The notes beneath the pieces were generated by a model. That model worked only from the letters and a program-made list of their open reading frames with translations, was not told the origin of the DNA and did no database searches. The position numbers and the translations under genes were made by a program. From Flavobacterium sediminilitoris (lineage in GTDB: Bacteria; Bacteroidota; Bacteroidia; Flavobacteriales; Flavobacteriaceae): DNA of 64,000 bases. Below are positions 9,744 through 19,653 of the stretch, piece after piece. The first letter of the stretch is position 1; each line of letters starts with the position of its first letter. The stretch is taken from contig NZ_CP090145.1 in NCBI RefSeq assembly GCF_023008245.1, positions 3,100,001 through 3,164,000 of the forward strand, read 5' to 3'.

Positions 9744-11801
9744 ATGAAGCACTTTTTAATTTGTACCCTTTTATTCTCATTACATCTTTTTTCTCAACAA
9801 ACCAAAAAGGTTGATTTTACTACTTGTCATGCTATAATAAAGCCAATTCCTGAAGATAAATCAATTTCAGGAAGAGTTACTTATGAATTTAAGTTGTTAA
9901 AAGATAGTGATACTATAAAAATTGATGCTATTAATATGGATTTTAAAGATGTTTATCTAAATGATAAAAAAGTAAATTTTAAAAATTCAGGTAAAGCATT
10001 ATTGTTGTTTGAAGGATATAAAAAAGGTAAAAACAGTGTTTCGTTTGAGTATTCTGCAAAACCTAAACAAACCTTATACTTTAGTGGAGAAGGAGAAGAT
10101 TTACAAATTTGGACGCAAGGACAAGGAAAATATACAAGTCATTGGTTACCAAGTTTTGATGATGTAAATGAAAAAGTGATTTTTAATATTGCAATTGATT
10201 TTAACTCTAATTATGCAATTTATTCGAATGGAGTAGGAATAAATATAGATAGAAATATTTATTATTCAATGCAAAAACCAATGTCTTCTTATCTTGTGAT
10301 GATTGCTATTGGAAAATTTGAAAAAATGTATGAAAGCACTAATTCTGGAACGATTTTAGAATTTGTTCTTGATAGAAGAGATATTGACAAATTTGAACCA
10401 ACTTATCGTTATTCTAAACAAATGTTTGAGTTTTTAGAAGATGAAATAGGAGTGAAGTATCCTTGGGTAATTTATAAACAAATTCCTGTGAGAGATTTTT
10501 TATATGCTGGAATGGAAAACACTACTTCTACTATTTTTTCGCAAGATTTTGTAGTAGATTCAATAGGTTTTAATGATAAAAACTATGTAAATGTAAACGC
10601 TCATGAATTAGCACATCAATGGTTTGGCGATTTAATAACAGCAAAAGAAAGTAAGCATCATTGGCTACATGAAGGTTTTGCTACTTATTATGCTTTATTA
10701 GCTGAAAAAGAAGTTTTTGGAGACGATTATTTCTATAATCAATTGTATGAATCGGCACAATTATTACAACAAGCAAGTGAATATGATACTATTCCTATTT
10801 TAAATGAAAAGGCAAGTTCTCTTACTTTTTATAAAAAAGGAGCTTGGGCTTTGCATGTACTGAGAACTGATATAGGAGAGGATAACTTTAGAAAAGCAGT
10901 TAAACGCTATTTAAAAAAATACGCATATAAGAATGTCGATACTAATGATTTTTTGAAAGAAATAAAAAAAGTTTCAAAATACAATGTAGCACAATTTAAA
11001 GAGGATTGGTTAGAAAATCCAAAATTCAATTTTAAAGATGCTCTTCTTTATTTAATTAAAAATAATTCCGTAAAAGAACTTATTCGTTTTAATGAGAATA
11101 ATAATTTAAATCAAGATAAATTATTTGAAAGATTTAAAACCATATTAGAATCGGATGTATATTATACGGTTAAGAGAGAAGTTATATATCAATCTCAAAA
11201 TGTATCAGTAGAAGAACAATTAGATCTATTACGATTAGGATTACAAACCAATGATATAAAAATTCGCCAAGCAGTTGCAGAAGTTTTAAATAGAATTCCT
11301 ATTGAGTTTAAACCAGAGTTTGAAACTTTATTGCAAGATAAATCTTATATTACAAGAGAAATAGCATTATTTAGACTTTGGACAAACTTTAAAGACGATA
11401 GGGAAAAGCTAATTGAAATGTCGAAAAACTGGATTGGAGTTAATTATAATTTAAAAATTGCTAATTTAACACTTCAAATTGTAGGGTCGAATGATAATTT
11501 AGATAGAAGACAAAATGCAATCACTGAATTAGAAGAATATACAAAGCTTCCATTTGAATCATCTGTAAGAGAAGCAGCTCTACAAACGTTTGTAGAATTA
11601 GGAATCATTACAGATACAGTTATTGAAGAATTAATAAATGCTTCACTACATCATAAATGGCAATTTGTAAAGTTTGGAAAAGACAATATTAGAAAATTAA
11701 TATCAAGCGAAGAGATAAGAAAACAATTCATTAATATTGAGACAAAGTTGGCTAAAAATCAATCTGATAGAATAAAATATTTTTTAAAAGAAACAGAATA
11801 A
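9744..11801 (+). CDS. M1 family zinc aminopeptidase, secreted
   Basis: This M1 (gluzincin) peptidase has 685 residues from ATG 9744 (MKHFLICTLLFSLHLFS), which starts a signal peptide; the ATG at 9723 would place seven polar residues before it. The zinc site HELAH is at residues 287-291 with the third ligand E310, giving HExxH-x18-E. AGMENTTS just upstream is the GxMEN substrate-recognition loop. The C-terminal 250 residues look like a helical repeat domain, as in other M1 enzymes. It probably trims N-terminal residues from peptides in the periplasm. The stop overlaps the patatin start by one base (TAATG), so the two are coupled. Confidence 0.92.
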   Translation: MKHFLICTLLFSLHLFSQQTKKVDFTTCHAIIKPIPEDKSISGRVTYEFKLLKDSDTIKIDAINMDFKDVYLNDKKVNFKNSGKALLLFEGYKKGKNSVSFEYSAKPKQTLYFSGEGEDLQIWTQGQGKYTSHWLPSFDDVNEKVIFNIAIDFNSNYAIYSNGVGINIDRNIYYSMQKPMSSYLVMIAIGKFEKMYESTNSGTILEFVLDRRDIDKFEPTYRYSKQMFEFLEDEIGVKYPWVIYKQIPVRDFLYAGMENTTSTIFSQDFVVDSIGFNDKNYVNVNAHELAHQWFGDLITAKESKHHWLHEGFATYYALLAEKEVFGDDYFYNQLYESAQLLQQASEYDTIPILNEKASSLTFYKKGAWALHVLRTDIGEDNFRKAVKRYLKKYAYKNVDTNDFLKEIKKVSKYNVAQFKEDWLENPKFNFKDALLYLIKNNSVKELIRFNENNNLNQDKLFERFKTILESDVYYTVKREVIYQSQNVSVEEQLDLLRLGLQTNDIKIRQAVAEVLNRIPIEFKPEFETLLQDKSYITREIALFRLWTNFKDDREKLIEMSKNWIGVNYNLKIANLTLQIVGSNDNLDRRQNAITELEEYTKLPFESSVREAALQTFVELGIITDTVIEELINASLHHKWQFVKFGKDNIRKLISSEEIRKQFINIETKLAKNQSDRIKYFLKETE

Positions 11802-12709
11802 TGCGAGCACTAGTAATATCAGGAGGAGGAAGTAAAGGAGCCTTTGCAGGTGGAGTTACTCAATATTTAATTGAAGATTTACATAAAGAATATGATTTGT
11901 TTATGGGAACTTCCACAGGTAGTTTGTTAGTTTCTCATTTAGCATTAAACAAAGTTGAAAAAATAAAAGAAATATATACATCTGTAAATCAGAATAGTAT
12001 TTTTAGTAATTGCCCTTTTGTAATTAGGAAACGTTTTGGAGAAGATACTATTGCTATAAATCATTTTAAAGTATTACGTAACTTTATAAGTGGATCAAAA
12101 ACATTTGGAGAAAGTAAAAATTTAAAAAGATTAATCAAACAGATTTTTACTGTTGAAGAATTTGAAGAATTAAAGAATGGTCCAAAAGAAATTATTGTAA
12201 CCGTTTCAAATTTATCATTAAATACTGTTGAATATAAATCTATTAACGATTTTGATTATGATGATTTTTGCGATTGGGTATGGATTTCATGTAATTATAT
12301 TCCATTTATGTCATTAGTACGGAAAAATGGTTGCGAATATGCCGATGGAGGATTTGCATCTATGGTTCCAATAGAAGAAGCAATAAAAAGAGGAGCCACT
12401 CATGTAGATGCCATAATTTTACATACTGAAACATCATTATATAATAGATTACCAGCAAGAAGTCCTTTTAATTTACTTACAAATCTATTCTCTTTCATGA
12501 TGGATAGGATTGAATATCAGAATATTAAAATAGGTAAGTATGAAGCTAAATTTAAAAATGCAACGATCAATTTTTATTATACACCTACATTATTAACTAC
12601 AAATTCATTAGTTTTTAATAAAGGACAAATGAAAGAATGGTGGAAAATTGGGTATGATTATGCAAAAAGTAAAGAAATAGATACTCAAGAAATACCAGTA
12701 GAAGAATAA
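11801..12709 (+). CDS. Patatin-like phospholipase
   Basis: This 302-residue protein has the patatin serine-Asp dyad. The oxyanion loop GGGSKG is at residues 8-13, the nucleophile elbow GTSTG at 36-40 (Ser38), and the DGG motif follows with Asp182. There is no signal peptide, so it is expected to be a cytoplasmic or peripheral lipid acyl hydrolase. It lacks the surface-antigen barrel of the larger patatin fusions. The gene is translationally coupled to the M1 peptidase upstream; a shared pathway is not evident. Confidence 0.92.
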   Translation: MRALVISGGGSKGAFAGGVTQYLIEDLHKEYDLFMGTSTGSLLVSHLALNKVEKIKEIYTSVNQNSIFSNCPFVIRKRFGEDTIAINHFKVLRNFISGSKTFGESKNLKRLIKQIFTVEEFEELKNGPKEIIVTVSNLSLNTVEYKSINDFDYDDFCDWVWISCNYIPFMSLVRKNGCEYADGGFASMVPIEEAIKRGATHVDAIILHTETSLYNRLPARSPFNLLTNLFSFMMDRIEYQNIKIGKYEAKFKNATINFYYTPTLLTTNSLVFNKGQMKEWWKIGYDYAKSKEIDTQEIPVEE

Positions 12710-12777
12710 AAAATTAAAAATAAGGGTAACAAAATATATTTAGTGTTGATATATAGGAAACATAAATATATTCAGTT

Positions 12778-14517
12778 ATGAAAAAATTAAAATTTATTTT
12801 AGCAACACTAGTCATCAGTTCCCTTCTTTTTACAAGTTGTGATACAAATGATGACAGTTTAAATTTAGATGAAAATCAAGATTCTTCAATTAATTACAAT
12901 TTTGGTTCAACCGTTTCAAGAGACTTTATTGGGCAAATAGTTGATGAAAATAATGACCCTATTCAAAATGCAACCGTTTTTATAGGAAACAATTCTTCTC
13001 AAACAGATAGCAATGGTATTTTTATAATTAAAAATGCTAGTGTAAAATCAAATTTTGCTTATATCACAGCAACAAAAGCAGGATATTTACAAGGTTCACG
13101 ATCAGTTATTCCTACCTCAGGAGAAAATAACGTTAAAATAATGATGTTAAGTGCCACAGTTGTAGGAACAGTAAACTCTGGAACTTCAGGAAATGTTACT
13201 TTGCCTAATGGAACTAAAGTAGATTTTGATGGAAATTTCAAAAAAGAAGACGGTTCTTCATATTCAGGTTCAGTAAGTGTAATCATGCATCATTTAGATC
13301 CGGAAGATTCTAATGTAGAAGCAAAAATGCCAGGAATGTTATTGGCTTCAGATACTAATGGAGAAGCCAAAGTATTGGAAACTTTTGGTATGATAAATGT
13401 TGAATTATTAGGATCTAGTGGTGAAAAATTACAATTAGCAAGTGCTGCAACAATTGAAATGCCTATTGCTATAGGTCAAATGGCTTCATCTCCAAGTACA
13501 ATTCCATTATGGCATTTTGATGATGTAAAAGGGTATTGGGTAGAAGAAGGTAGTGCAACAAAAGTAGGAAATAAATACGTAGGTTCGGTTTCACATTTTT
13601 CATGGTGGAATTGCGATGCACAATTTCCAACTGTTCATTTGTGTTTAACAGTTGTTGACTCGAATAATAACCCTCTTTCTAATGTTCAAGTAGAATTAGC
13701 TCCTAATAATCAAACATATCCTAGAACAGGAACAAGTGATAGTAATGGAGAGATTTGCGGATTAATTCCATCAAATCAGACAATCACAATGAATGTATTA
13801 GATAATTGTGGAAATGTAATCAGTACTTCTCAAATAGGACCATTTTCTTCAAATACAGTATTGCCTAATGTTATTGCAACTTCTGGAATGGTTTCTTCAA
13901 CAACTGTTACAGGAACATTGGCACAATGTAATAACTCAAATGTTACAGATGGTTATGTTTTATTAAACTATGGAAACCAAAGATTCGTTTCTAATGTAAC
14001 AAATGGAAGTTTTAGCTTTAATACCTTGGTATGTAATGCGAATACAACATTTACTTTAGAAGGATATGATTATGTAAGCTTGCAAACATCAGGTGTAATT
14101 AATTATACATTTGTGACACCAGTAACAAACATAGGAAATTTACTTACTTGTAATGCTGTAACAGAATATATTACTTATCAAATTGATAATGAACCTGTAG
14201 ATTATTTCATTGGAAATATTTCAGCATCTTCTTCTCCAAATGGTTTAAACGTTTCTCTACAAGGAGCAACAGGAACTTCAAGTTTTTATTTCTATGGTAG
14301 CATTTTTGCAACAGGAAGTTATACAACAGCAAATTTCTTAATTGAAAATAGTGAAGTAATCATTCAAAATGGTGTAACAAATAATGTTATTTGCAATGTG
14401 AGTCAAATAGGTGCAATAGGAGGCTATATTGATATTACTTTTAGTGGTACATATGAGGATAATTCTAATGTAACTCACACTATTACAGGAGTAATACATG
14501 TAATTAGAGATAATTAA
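12778..14517 (+). CDS. Lipoprotein with carboxypeptidase-regulatory-like domains
   Basis: This 579-residue protein has a signal peptide and lipobox (LFTSC, Cys21), so it should be anchored in a membrane, probably exposed at the outer membrane. Residues about 50-110 form a CarboxypepD_reg-like beta domain (GQIVDENNDPIQNATVFIGN). A second similar domain appears near residues 290-345 (LTVVDSNNNPLSNVQVELAP). The middle contains a WHFDDVKGYWVEEG segment seen in flavobacterial lipoproteins of this sort. No enzyme motif is visible, so the role is unknown; it may be an adhesin or structural lipoprotein. A strong terminator follows the stop. Confidence 0.8.
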   Translation: MKKLKFILATLVISSLLFTSCDTNDDSLNLDENQDSSINYNFGSTVSRDFIGQIVDENNDPIQNATVFIGNNSSQTDSNGIFIIKNASVKSNFAYITATKAGYLQGSRSVIPTSGENNVKIMMLSATVVGTVNSGTSGNVTLPNGTKVDFDGNFKKEDGSSYSGSVSVIMHHLDPEDSNVEAKMPGMLLASDTNGEAKVLETFGMINVELLGSSGEKLQLASAATIEMPIAIGQMASSPSTIPLWHFDDVKGYWVEEGSATKVGNKYVGSVSHFSWWNCDAQFPTVHLCLTVVDSNNNPLSNVQVELAPNNQTYPRTGTSDSNGEICGLIPSNQTITMNVLDNCGNVISTSQIGPFSSNTVLPNVIATSGMVSSTTVTGTLAQCNNSNVTDGYVLLNYGNQRFVSNVTNGSFSFNTLVCNANTTFTLEGYDYVSLQTSGVINYTFVTPVTNIGNLLTCNAVTEYITYQIDNEPVDYFIGNISASSSPNGLNVSLQGATGTSSFYFYGSIFATGSYTTANFLIENSEVIIQNGVTNNVICNVSQIGAIGGYIDITFSGTYEDNSNVTHTITGVIHVIRDN

Positions 14518-14540
14518 TTCTAAAAAAAAGAAGTAAAATT

Positions 14541-14570
14541 TAAAATCCCAAGTGTAAACTTGGGATTTTA
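14541..14570. terminator. Bidirectional rho-independent terminator
   Basis: A perfect 13-bp inverted repeat (arms 14541-14553 and 14558-14570) surrounds a GTAA loop. The arms end in A and T tracts, so it can work on both strands. It lies between the convergent lipoprotein gene and the DUF7935-like gene. Confidence 0.85.
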
Positions 14571-14575
14571 TTTAT

Positions 14576-15097
14576 TTAAAAAACTGTTTTTAATTCCTCT
14601 TTTAAATAGCTTATAGCAATTGCGCTAGGTGCTTCATTCTCGGTCAAACTAATTAAAATAGCTTCACGCAATTTTTCTGCATTAAGCACATCTTCTTCAA
14701 TAGATGTTTGACGAATTAACTGAATGGTAGAATTTTTTGCTTTATTAATAATATCCCAAGTTGCACTAGTCAAATACACTTGTTGCGTTAAATTATGTTC
14801 AAATTCCGTTTGAATAGTATGAATTAATAATGTAGCATAGTCATTTTTATCATTACTTATGGGAGAAACACGTAATAGCAATTGAGTAGGATTTATTCTC
14901 TCCAATAACAAAACAATACGCTCATAAGCTTGTAATCGTATAGGTAATGCTTGTTTTTGATTTTCTTTTAAAAGTTCAAAACGTCTTCTGTTTTCTTCAT
15001 TTTTAAAAAAAGAATGAAATAAAAAATAAGCAACACCACCTGTAATCAATGCTGGTAGAGTATAAGAAGCTAATTCAATAATTTTTGTACCGTCCAT
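14576..15097 (-). CDS. DUF7935-type small membrane protein
   Basis: I place the start at the ATG ending at 15097 (MDGTKIIELASYTLPALI), giving 173 residues. The reading frame is open for 18 more residues upstream, but these are charged and less likely. A single helix lies at about residues 8-28 (SYTLPALITGGVAYFLF). A helical cytoplasmic domain follows (LPIRLQAYERIVLLLERI). It matches a conserved Bacteroidota family, which I believe is DUF7935, of unknown function. The gene stands alone, divergent from the PcrA-type helicase and convergent with the lipoprotein gene. Confidence 0.7.
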   Translation of the reverse strand: MDGTKIIELASYTLPALITGGVAYFLFHSFFKNEENRRRFELLKENQKQALPIRLQAYERIVLLLERINPTQLLLRVSPISNDKNDYATLLIHTIQTEFEHNLTQQVYLTSATWDIINKAKNSTIQLIRQTSIEEDVLNAEKLREAILISLTENEAPSAIAISYLKEELKTVF

Positions 15098-15282
15098 AAT
15101 TGTTTTTAGAAGCTTTTTCCTGCTTTCGCCTTTATCTTTTTTCGCTATCACTACAAAAAAGGATATCAGCTCTATCAGGGCTATGTTAATAATCGCAAAG
15201 TAAAACTAAACTTTAACAATTTCCAAATATCAGTTTAGATTTAGGATTTAAATCATTACAAAAAAATGGTTAATAACTTCAT

Positions 15283-15313
15283 TTGTAATAACAAATACAG
15301 AAGTGTATTTTTG
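15283..15313 (+). promoter_or_regulatory. Predicted Bacteroidota promoter of the PcrA/UvrD gene
   Basis: TTG at 15283-15285 is followed after 20 bp by TATTTTTG at 15306-15313. This matches the -33 TTG and -7 TAnnTTTG boxes. The leader to the ATG at 15347 would be about 27 nt. Confidence 0.6.
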
Positions 15314-15346
15314 TAGATTAGTTTACTCATTTGTCATAAAATTAAA

Positions 15347-17680
15347 ATGCAACATATAATTTCCCAACTTAACGAGGCACAACAAGCACCAGTAATACAA
15401 AAAGACGGTCCTATGATTGTAATTGCAGGTGCAGGTTCTGGTAAAACAAGAGTGCTAACTGTGCGAATTGCTAACCTTATGAGTCAAGGTGTAGATGCTT
15501 TTAATATACTAGCTTTAACATTTACAAACAAAGCAGCACGTGAAATGAAAAAACGTATTGCAGATATTGTAGGAAATAATGAAGCTAAAAATCTTTGGAT
15601 GGGAACATTTCACTCAGTATTTGCTAAAATTTTGCGTATTGAAGCTGAAAAATTAGGTTATCCTACAAATTTTTCTATTTATGACACTCAAGATTCTGTG
15701 AGATTAATAGGCTCTATTATAAAAGAAATGCAATTAGATAAAGATGTATATAAGCCAAAACAAGTATTAGGCAGAATATCATCTTATAAAAATTCATTGA
15801 TTACAGTAAAGGCTTATTTTAATAATCAAGATTTACAAGAAGCAGATGCTATGAGTAAAAAACCTCGAATGGGGGAAATTTATCAACAATATGTAGAACG
15901 TTGCTTTAAATCAGGAGCAATGGATTTTGATGATTTATTATTAAAAACAAATGAATTATTAAATCGCTTTCCAGATGTATTGGCAAAATATCAAGATCGT
16001 TTTCGTTACATATTAGTAGATGAGTACCAAGATACAAACCACTCGCAATATTTAATTGTTCGTGCGTTATCAGATAGATTTCAGAATATTTGTGTAGTAG
16101 GAGATGATGCACAAAGTATTTACGCTTTTCGTGGAGCAAACATTAATAATATTTTGAATTTCCAGAAAGATTACGATAATGTTAAAATGTATCGTTTGGA
16201 ACAAAATTATCGTTCGTCAAAAAACATTGTAGAAGCAGCAAATAATGTAATTGATAAAAATAAAACAAAACTAGATAAAGTAGTTTGGACAGCAAATGAC
16301 GATGGACCAAAAATAAAAGTACATAGAAGTTTAACAGATGGAGAAGAAGGTCGATTTGTAGCCTCTACTATTTTTGAACAAAAAATGCAAAATCAATTAC
16401 CAAATGGAAGTTTTGCTGTTTTATATCGTACAAATGCTCAGTCACGCTCTATAGAGGATGCTTTGCGTAAACGCGATATTCCATATAGAATTTATGGTGG
16501 TTTATCTTTCTATCAACGTAAAGAAATAAAAGATGTATTAGCATATCTTCGATTAGTTATAAATCCTAAAGATGAAGAAGCATTAATAAGAGTAATAAAT
16601 TATCCTGCTCGTGGAATAGGAAATACAACTATTGAAAAATTAACTGTTGCTGCTAATCATTATAAACGTTCCATTTTTGAAGTAATGGAACATATTGATA
16701 AAATTGATTTAAAACTAAACTCAGGAACTAAAACAAAATTGCAAGATTTTGTAACCATGATCAAGAGTTTTCAAATTATCAATGAAAACCAAGATGCTTT
16801 TTACTTAACAGAACATGTTACAAAAAAAACAGGTTTAGTTCAAGAGCTAAAAAAAGACGGAACACCAGAAGGTATTACTCGTATTGAAAATATTGAAGAA
16901 TTATTAAATGGTATAAAAGACTTTACTGAAGGACAGAAAGAAATTGATGGAGCTCGTGGAGCATTAGCCGAATTCTTAGAAGATGTTGCTTTAGCAACTG
17001 ATTTAGATAAAGATACAGGCGACGATGATAGAGTAGCGCTTATGACTATTCACTTAGCCAAAGGATTAGAGTTTCAGCATGTCTTTATTGTAGGTTTAGA
17101 AGAAGACTTATTTCCAAGTGGAATGAGTATGAATACAAGAAGTGAATTAGAAGAAGAACGACGCTTATTTTATGTAGCTTTAACAAGAGCTGAACATCAA
17201 GCTTATTTAACTTATGCGCAATCTAGATATCGATGGGGAAAATTAGTAGATAGCGAGCCATCTCGTTTTATTGAAGAAATAGATGATAATTATTTAGAAT
17301 ATTTAAATCCAGTAGATAACGGAAATTATCGCTATAAACCTTTAATGGATATTGATGTTTTTGGCGATATAGATAAATCTAAATTGCGATTAGCAAAACC
17401 TATTGCGAGTAAACCACCTGCTTATTTAAAAACAGAAGAAAATAATAAACCTAATATTCGTAAATTAAAACCTGTCTCTGGAATAAAAACGCAAAGTGCT
17501 CCTAATTTGTTTGATAGTAAATTAGTTGCTGGAAATATTGTAATGCATGAGCGTTTTGGAAAAGGAGAAATCATAAGCATAGAAGGAGTAGGAGCAGATA
17601 GAAAAGCAGAAATTAGATTTGATGTTGGCGGTTTAAAAAAGCTATTGTTAAAATTTGCTAAGTTAGAAGTAATAGGATAA
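15347..17680 (+). CDS. UvrD/PcrA-type ATP-dependent DNA helicase
   Basis: This is a superfamily 1A helicase of 777 residues that unwinds DNA 3' to 5' in repair and replication. Walker A is AGAGSGKT at residues 27-34, and motif II is DEYQDTN. Other visible motifs are GDDAQSIYAFRGA (motif III), LEQNYRS (IV), MTIHLAKGLEF (V) and VALTRAEH (VI). The C-terminus has the Tudor-like region (VMHERFGKGEIISIEG) typical of PcrA/UvrD. It is intact, of full family length, and has its own promoter. Whether it should be called PcrA or UvrD cannot be settled from sequence alone. Confidence 0.95.
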   Translation: MQHIISQLNEAQQAPVIQKDGPMIVIAGAGSGKTRVLTVRIANLMSQGVDAFNILALTFTNKAAREMKKRIADIVGNNEAKNLWMGTFHSVFAKILRIEAEKLGYPTNFSIYDTQDSVRLIGSIIKEMQLDKDVYKPKQVLGRISSYKNSLITVKAYFNNQDLQEADAMSKKPRMGEIYQQYVERCFKSGAMDFDDLLLKTNELLNRFPDVLAKYQDRFRYILVDEYQDTNHSQYLIVRALSDRFQNICVVGDDAQSIYAFRGANINNILNFQKDYDNVKMYRLEQNYRSSKNIVEAANNVIDKNKTKLDKVVWTANDDGPKIKVHRSLTDGEEGRFVASTIFEQKMQNQLPNGSFAVLYRTNAQSRSIEDALRKRDIPYRIYGGLSFYQRKEIKDVLAYLRLVINPKDEEALIRVINYPARGIGNTTIEKLTVAANHYKRSIFEVMEHIDKIDLKLNSGTKTKLQDFVTMIKSFQIINENQDAFYLTEHVTKKTGLVQELKKDGTPEGITRIENIEELLNGIKDFTEGQKEIDGARGALAEFLEDVALATDLDKDTGDDDRVALMTIHLAKGLEFQHVFIVGLEEDLFPSGMSMNTRSELEEERRLFYVALTRAEHQAYLTYAQSRYRWGKLVDSEPSRFIEEIDDNYLEYLNPVDNGNYRYKPLMDIDVFGDIDKSKLRLAKPIASKPPAYLKTEENNKPNIRKLKPVSGIKTQSAPNLFDSKLVAGNIVMHERFGKGEIISIEGVGADRKAEIRFDVGGLKKLLLKFAKLEVIG

Positions 17681-17777
17681 AAAGTAATTTATCATTTTCA
17701 GATAAGATAAATTTTATTTTTGACTATTTAGATTGTTTGGTTTTATAGAAGATTTAAGCTTTAATGTATTTTAAAAT

Positions 17778-18467
17778 TCATTCTTTATTGCCAATCCATT
17801 TTTTTATCTTATGCTTATAAGTTTCACCAATAGGAGTAGTGCCAAGATCATGATAGATCATATTTCCATCAATTGATTTTATTTTATCAAGTTGAATAAT
17901 ATAAGATTTATGAACCCTCATAAACTCATTTAGTGGAAGTTTATGGATAAAATCTTTTAAATTATCTAAAACTATCAAACGCTCATTTAACAGATGTATT
18001 CGAATATAATCACTTAAACCTTCTATTAAAATAATCTCTTTTGGATTGATTTTTATTTGCCGTCCGTCTACTTTTACAAATAAATGATTGTTTTCCATAG
18101 TTTCTAAAATCACAAAATTGGTAAATTTTTGTATTGATTTATGAAATTTATCAAAACTGATAGGTTTTAGTAAATAATCAATTACACGATAATCATAACT
18201 TTCTAAGGCATAATCTGCATAAGCAGTCGTAATTATAAAGTAATTATCTTTATTGAACATTTGCATTAGTTGAATTCCGGATAGTTCAGGCATTTGAATG
18301 TCAATAAAAATTAAATCAACAGTTTGTTTTTGAAGTTGTTCGATTACTTCAAAAACATCAGTTGTTGCTAAAACAACTTCCAGTTGTAACTGCTTATCGG
18401 CATAATTTTTTAAGAGATCCACTGCTAATGGTTCGTCGTCTAAGATGATGCACTTAATTTTTTTCAT
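17778..18467 (-). CDS. LytTR-family response regulator
   Basis: This 229-residue protein has a receiver domain (residues 1-115) with the acidic pair D10/D11, phospho-acceptor Asp56 (FIDIQMPE) and the conserved Lys of LLKPI. A LytTR DNA-binding domain covers about 125-229 (VRVHKSYIIQLDKI). It starts 2 bp after the histidine kinase gene, so the two form one operon and a cognate pair. Members usually bind direct repeats ahead of target genes; I found no certain site here. The target genes are not evident from the window. Confidence 0.93.
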   Translation of the reverse strand: MKKIKCIILDDEPLAVDLLKNYADKQLQLEVVLATTDVFEVIEQLQKQTVDLIFIDIQMPELSGIQLMQMFNKDNYFIITTAYADYALESYDYRVIDYLLKPISFDKFHKSIQKFTNFVILETMENNHLFVKVDGRQIKINPKEIILIEGLSDYIRIHLLNERLIVLDNLKDFIHKLPLNEFMRVHKSYIIQLDKIKSIDGNMIYHDLGTTPIGETYKHKIKKWIGNKE

Positions 18468-18469
18468 GA

Positions 18470-19504
18470 TTATAATTGTATTTCAAGATAACTTTTAAAT
18501 ATAATTCCATCATTTTTTACCTTAAATATATGCTTATTGGGATAATAATATTTCAAACGTTTTTTCAGATTAGCAATCCCGATGCCGGAATGTACATCTT
18601 TAAGTTTGTTATTTATATGATTTTCAGTTTCAATAATGATTTTTTTACTATTAGATTTAATAGAAAAAAGAACTGGATTTTTTACATCATCTAAAACACC
18701 ATGTTTTATACAATTTTCAATAAACGGAAGTAATAAATAAGGAGGAATGATCTGATTTTTGTCTTTGACTTCTACTAAATCTAGTTTAATATAAATGGTT
18801 TTAGTATTTCTAATTTTTTCCAATTCAATATAGCTTTCAATATATTTCAACTCACTTTCTATAGGAATTTTTTCTTTTTGAGTTTCATAAGTAGTAAATC
18901 GCATAATCTCACTCAGTTTTTCTATAGCTGGTAAGGCTTGCTCAGATTTTGTAAAAACCATTGAATAGATATTATTCAGTGTATTAAAAATAAAATGTGG
19001 ATTAATTTGTGATTTTAAAAACTGAATTTCCGCTTTTTTCTTTTCTTCGTTCAGTTGTACTTCATTCTGTAAAGTTCTTATGAAATTAATCACTAGCCAA
19101 ATAATAGTACTTGTAATAATAGGCTTTGATGCCCAATGTAAATTGTCAAAAATATAATAAGTAAAATGAGTTCCTTCAAAATAATTTCCAGTTCCAATGA
19201 CATGAGGAGAAATAATTTCTTCTATTATATAACGAACAATTATAAAATAAGCAAAAATTAGAATCAATCCTACTAAAAATTTGACTGTCATCTTAATGTC
19301 AAAAAAAATTTTTAAGATGAAAAGATAATTTAGATAAAAAGTAGAAATAGTAATAAAGAGATAAGTTAATTCAAAATAGGTAATTTCGTCAAGACTAAAG
19401 ATAAACTCATTCTCTGGCTTTAATTTGACAAGGTAGCTAGATAGAAAAACCAACCAATATATGGAGTGAATTATAATTTCTTTTTGTTTTGAAAAGGGTT
19501 TCAT
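18470..19504 (-). CDS. LytS/YehU-type membrane sensor histidine kinase
   Basis: This 344-residue kinase has four predicted N-terminal helices (residues about 10-28, 45-68, 74-98 and 126-146). A His_kinase domain follows with His170 in QINPHFIFNTLNNI, and a C-terminal HATPase region contains PFIENCIKHGV and the G box GIGIANLKKRL. It lacks a periplasmic sensor domain, so it probably senses through the membrane or by a partner. It forms an operon with the LytTR regulator 2 bp downstream. Confidence 0.92.
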   Translation of the reverse strand: MKPFSKQKEIIIHSIYWLVFLSSYLVKLKPENEFIFSLDEITYFELTYLFITISTFYLNYLFILKIFFDIKMTVKFLVGLILIFAYFIIVRYIIEEIISPHVIGTGNYFEGTHFTYYIFDNLHWASKPIITSTIIWLVINFIRTLQNEVQLNEEKKKAEIQFLKSQINPHFIFNTLNNIYSMVFTKSEQALPAIEKLSEIMRFTTYETQKEKIPIESELKYIESYIELEKIRNTKTIYIKLDLVEVKDKNQIIPPYLLLPFIENCIKHGVLDDVKNPVLFSIKSNSKKIIIETENHINNKLKDVHSGIGIANLKKRLKYYYPNKHIFKVKNDGIIFKSYLEIQL

Positions 19505-19653
19505 TTCATTTTTACATTTTACTTTGTAAAAGTACAGGAGCTTTTTTTAAATAAAAAAGTGTTGACAGAATAAAATAAGGTGTTTATCGAAAAAATGAAG
19601 TATAGGGTTTAAATAATCTTCAACTTTGATTCAAACATTAAAAAAATAATATC

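Noticed and set aside
15310..15330. TGTAGATTAG, another operator-like half-site
   Set aside because: It lacks the second arm and overlaps the predicted start region of the helicase promoter.
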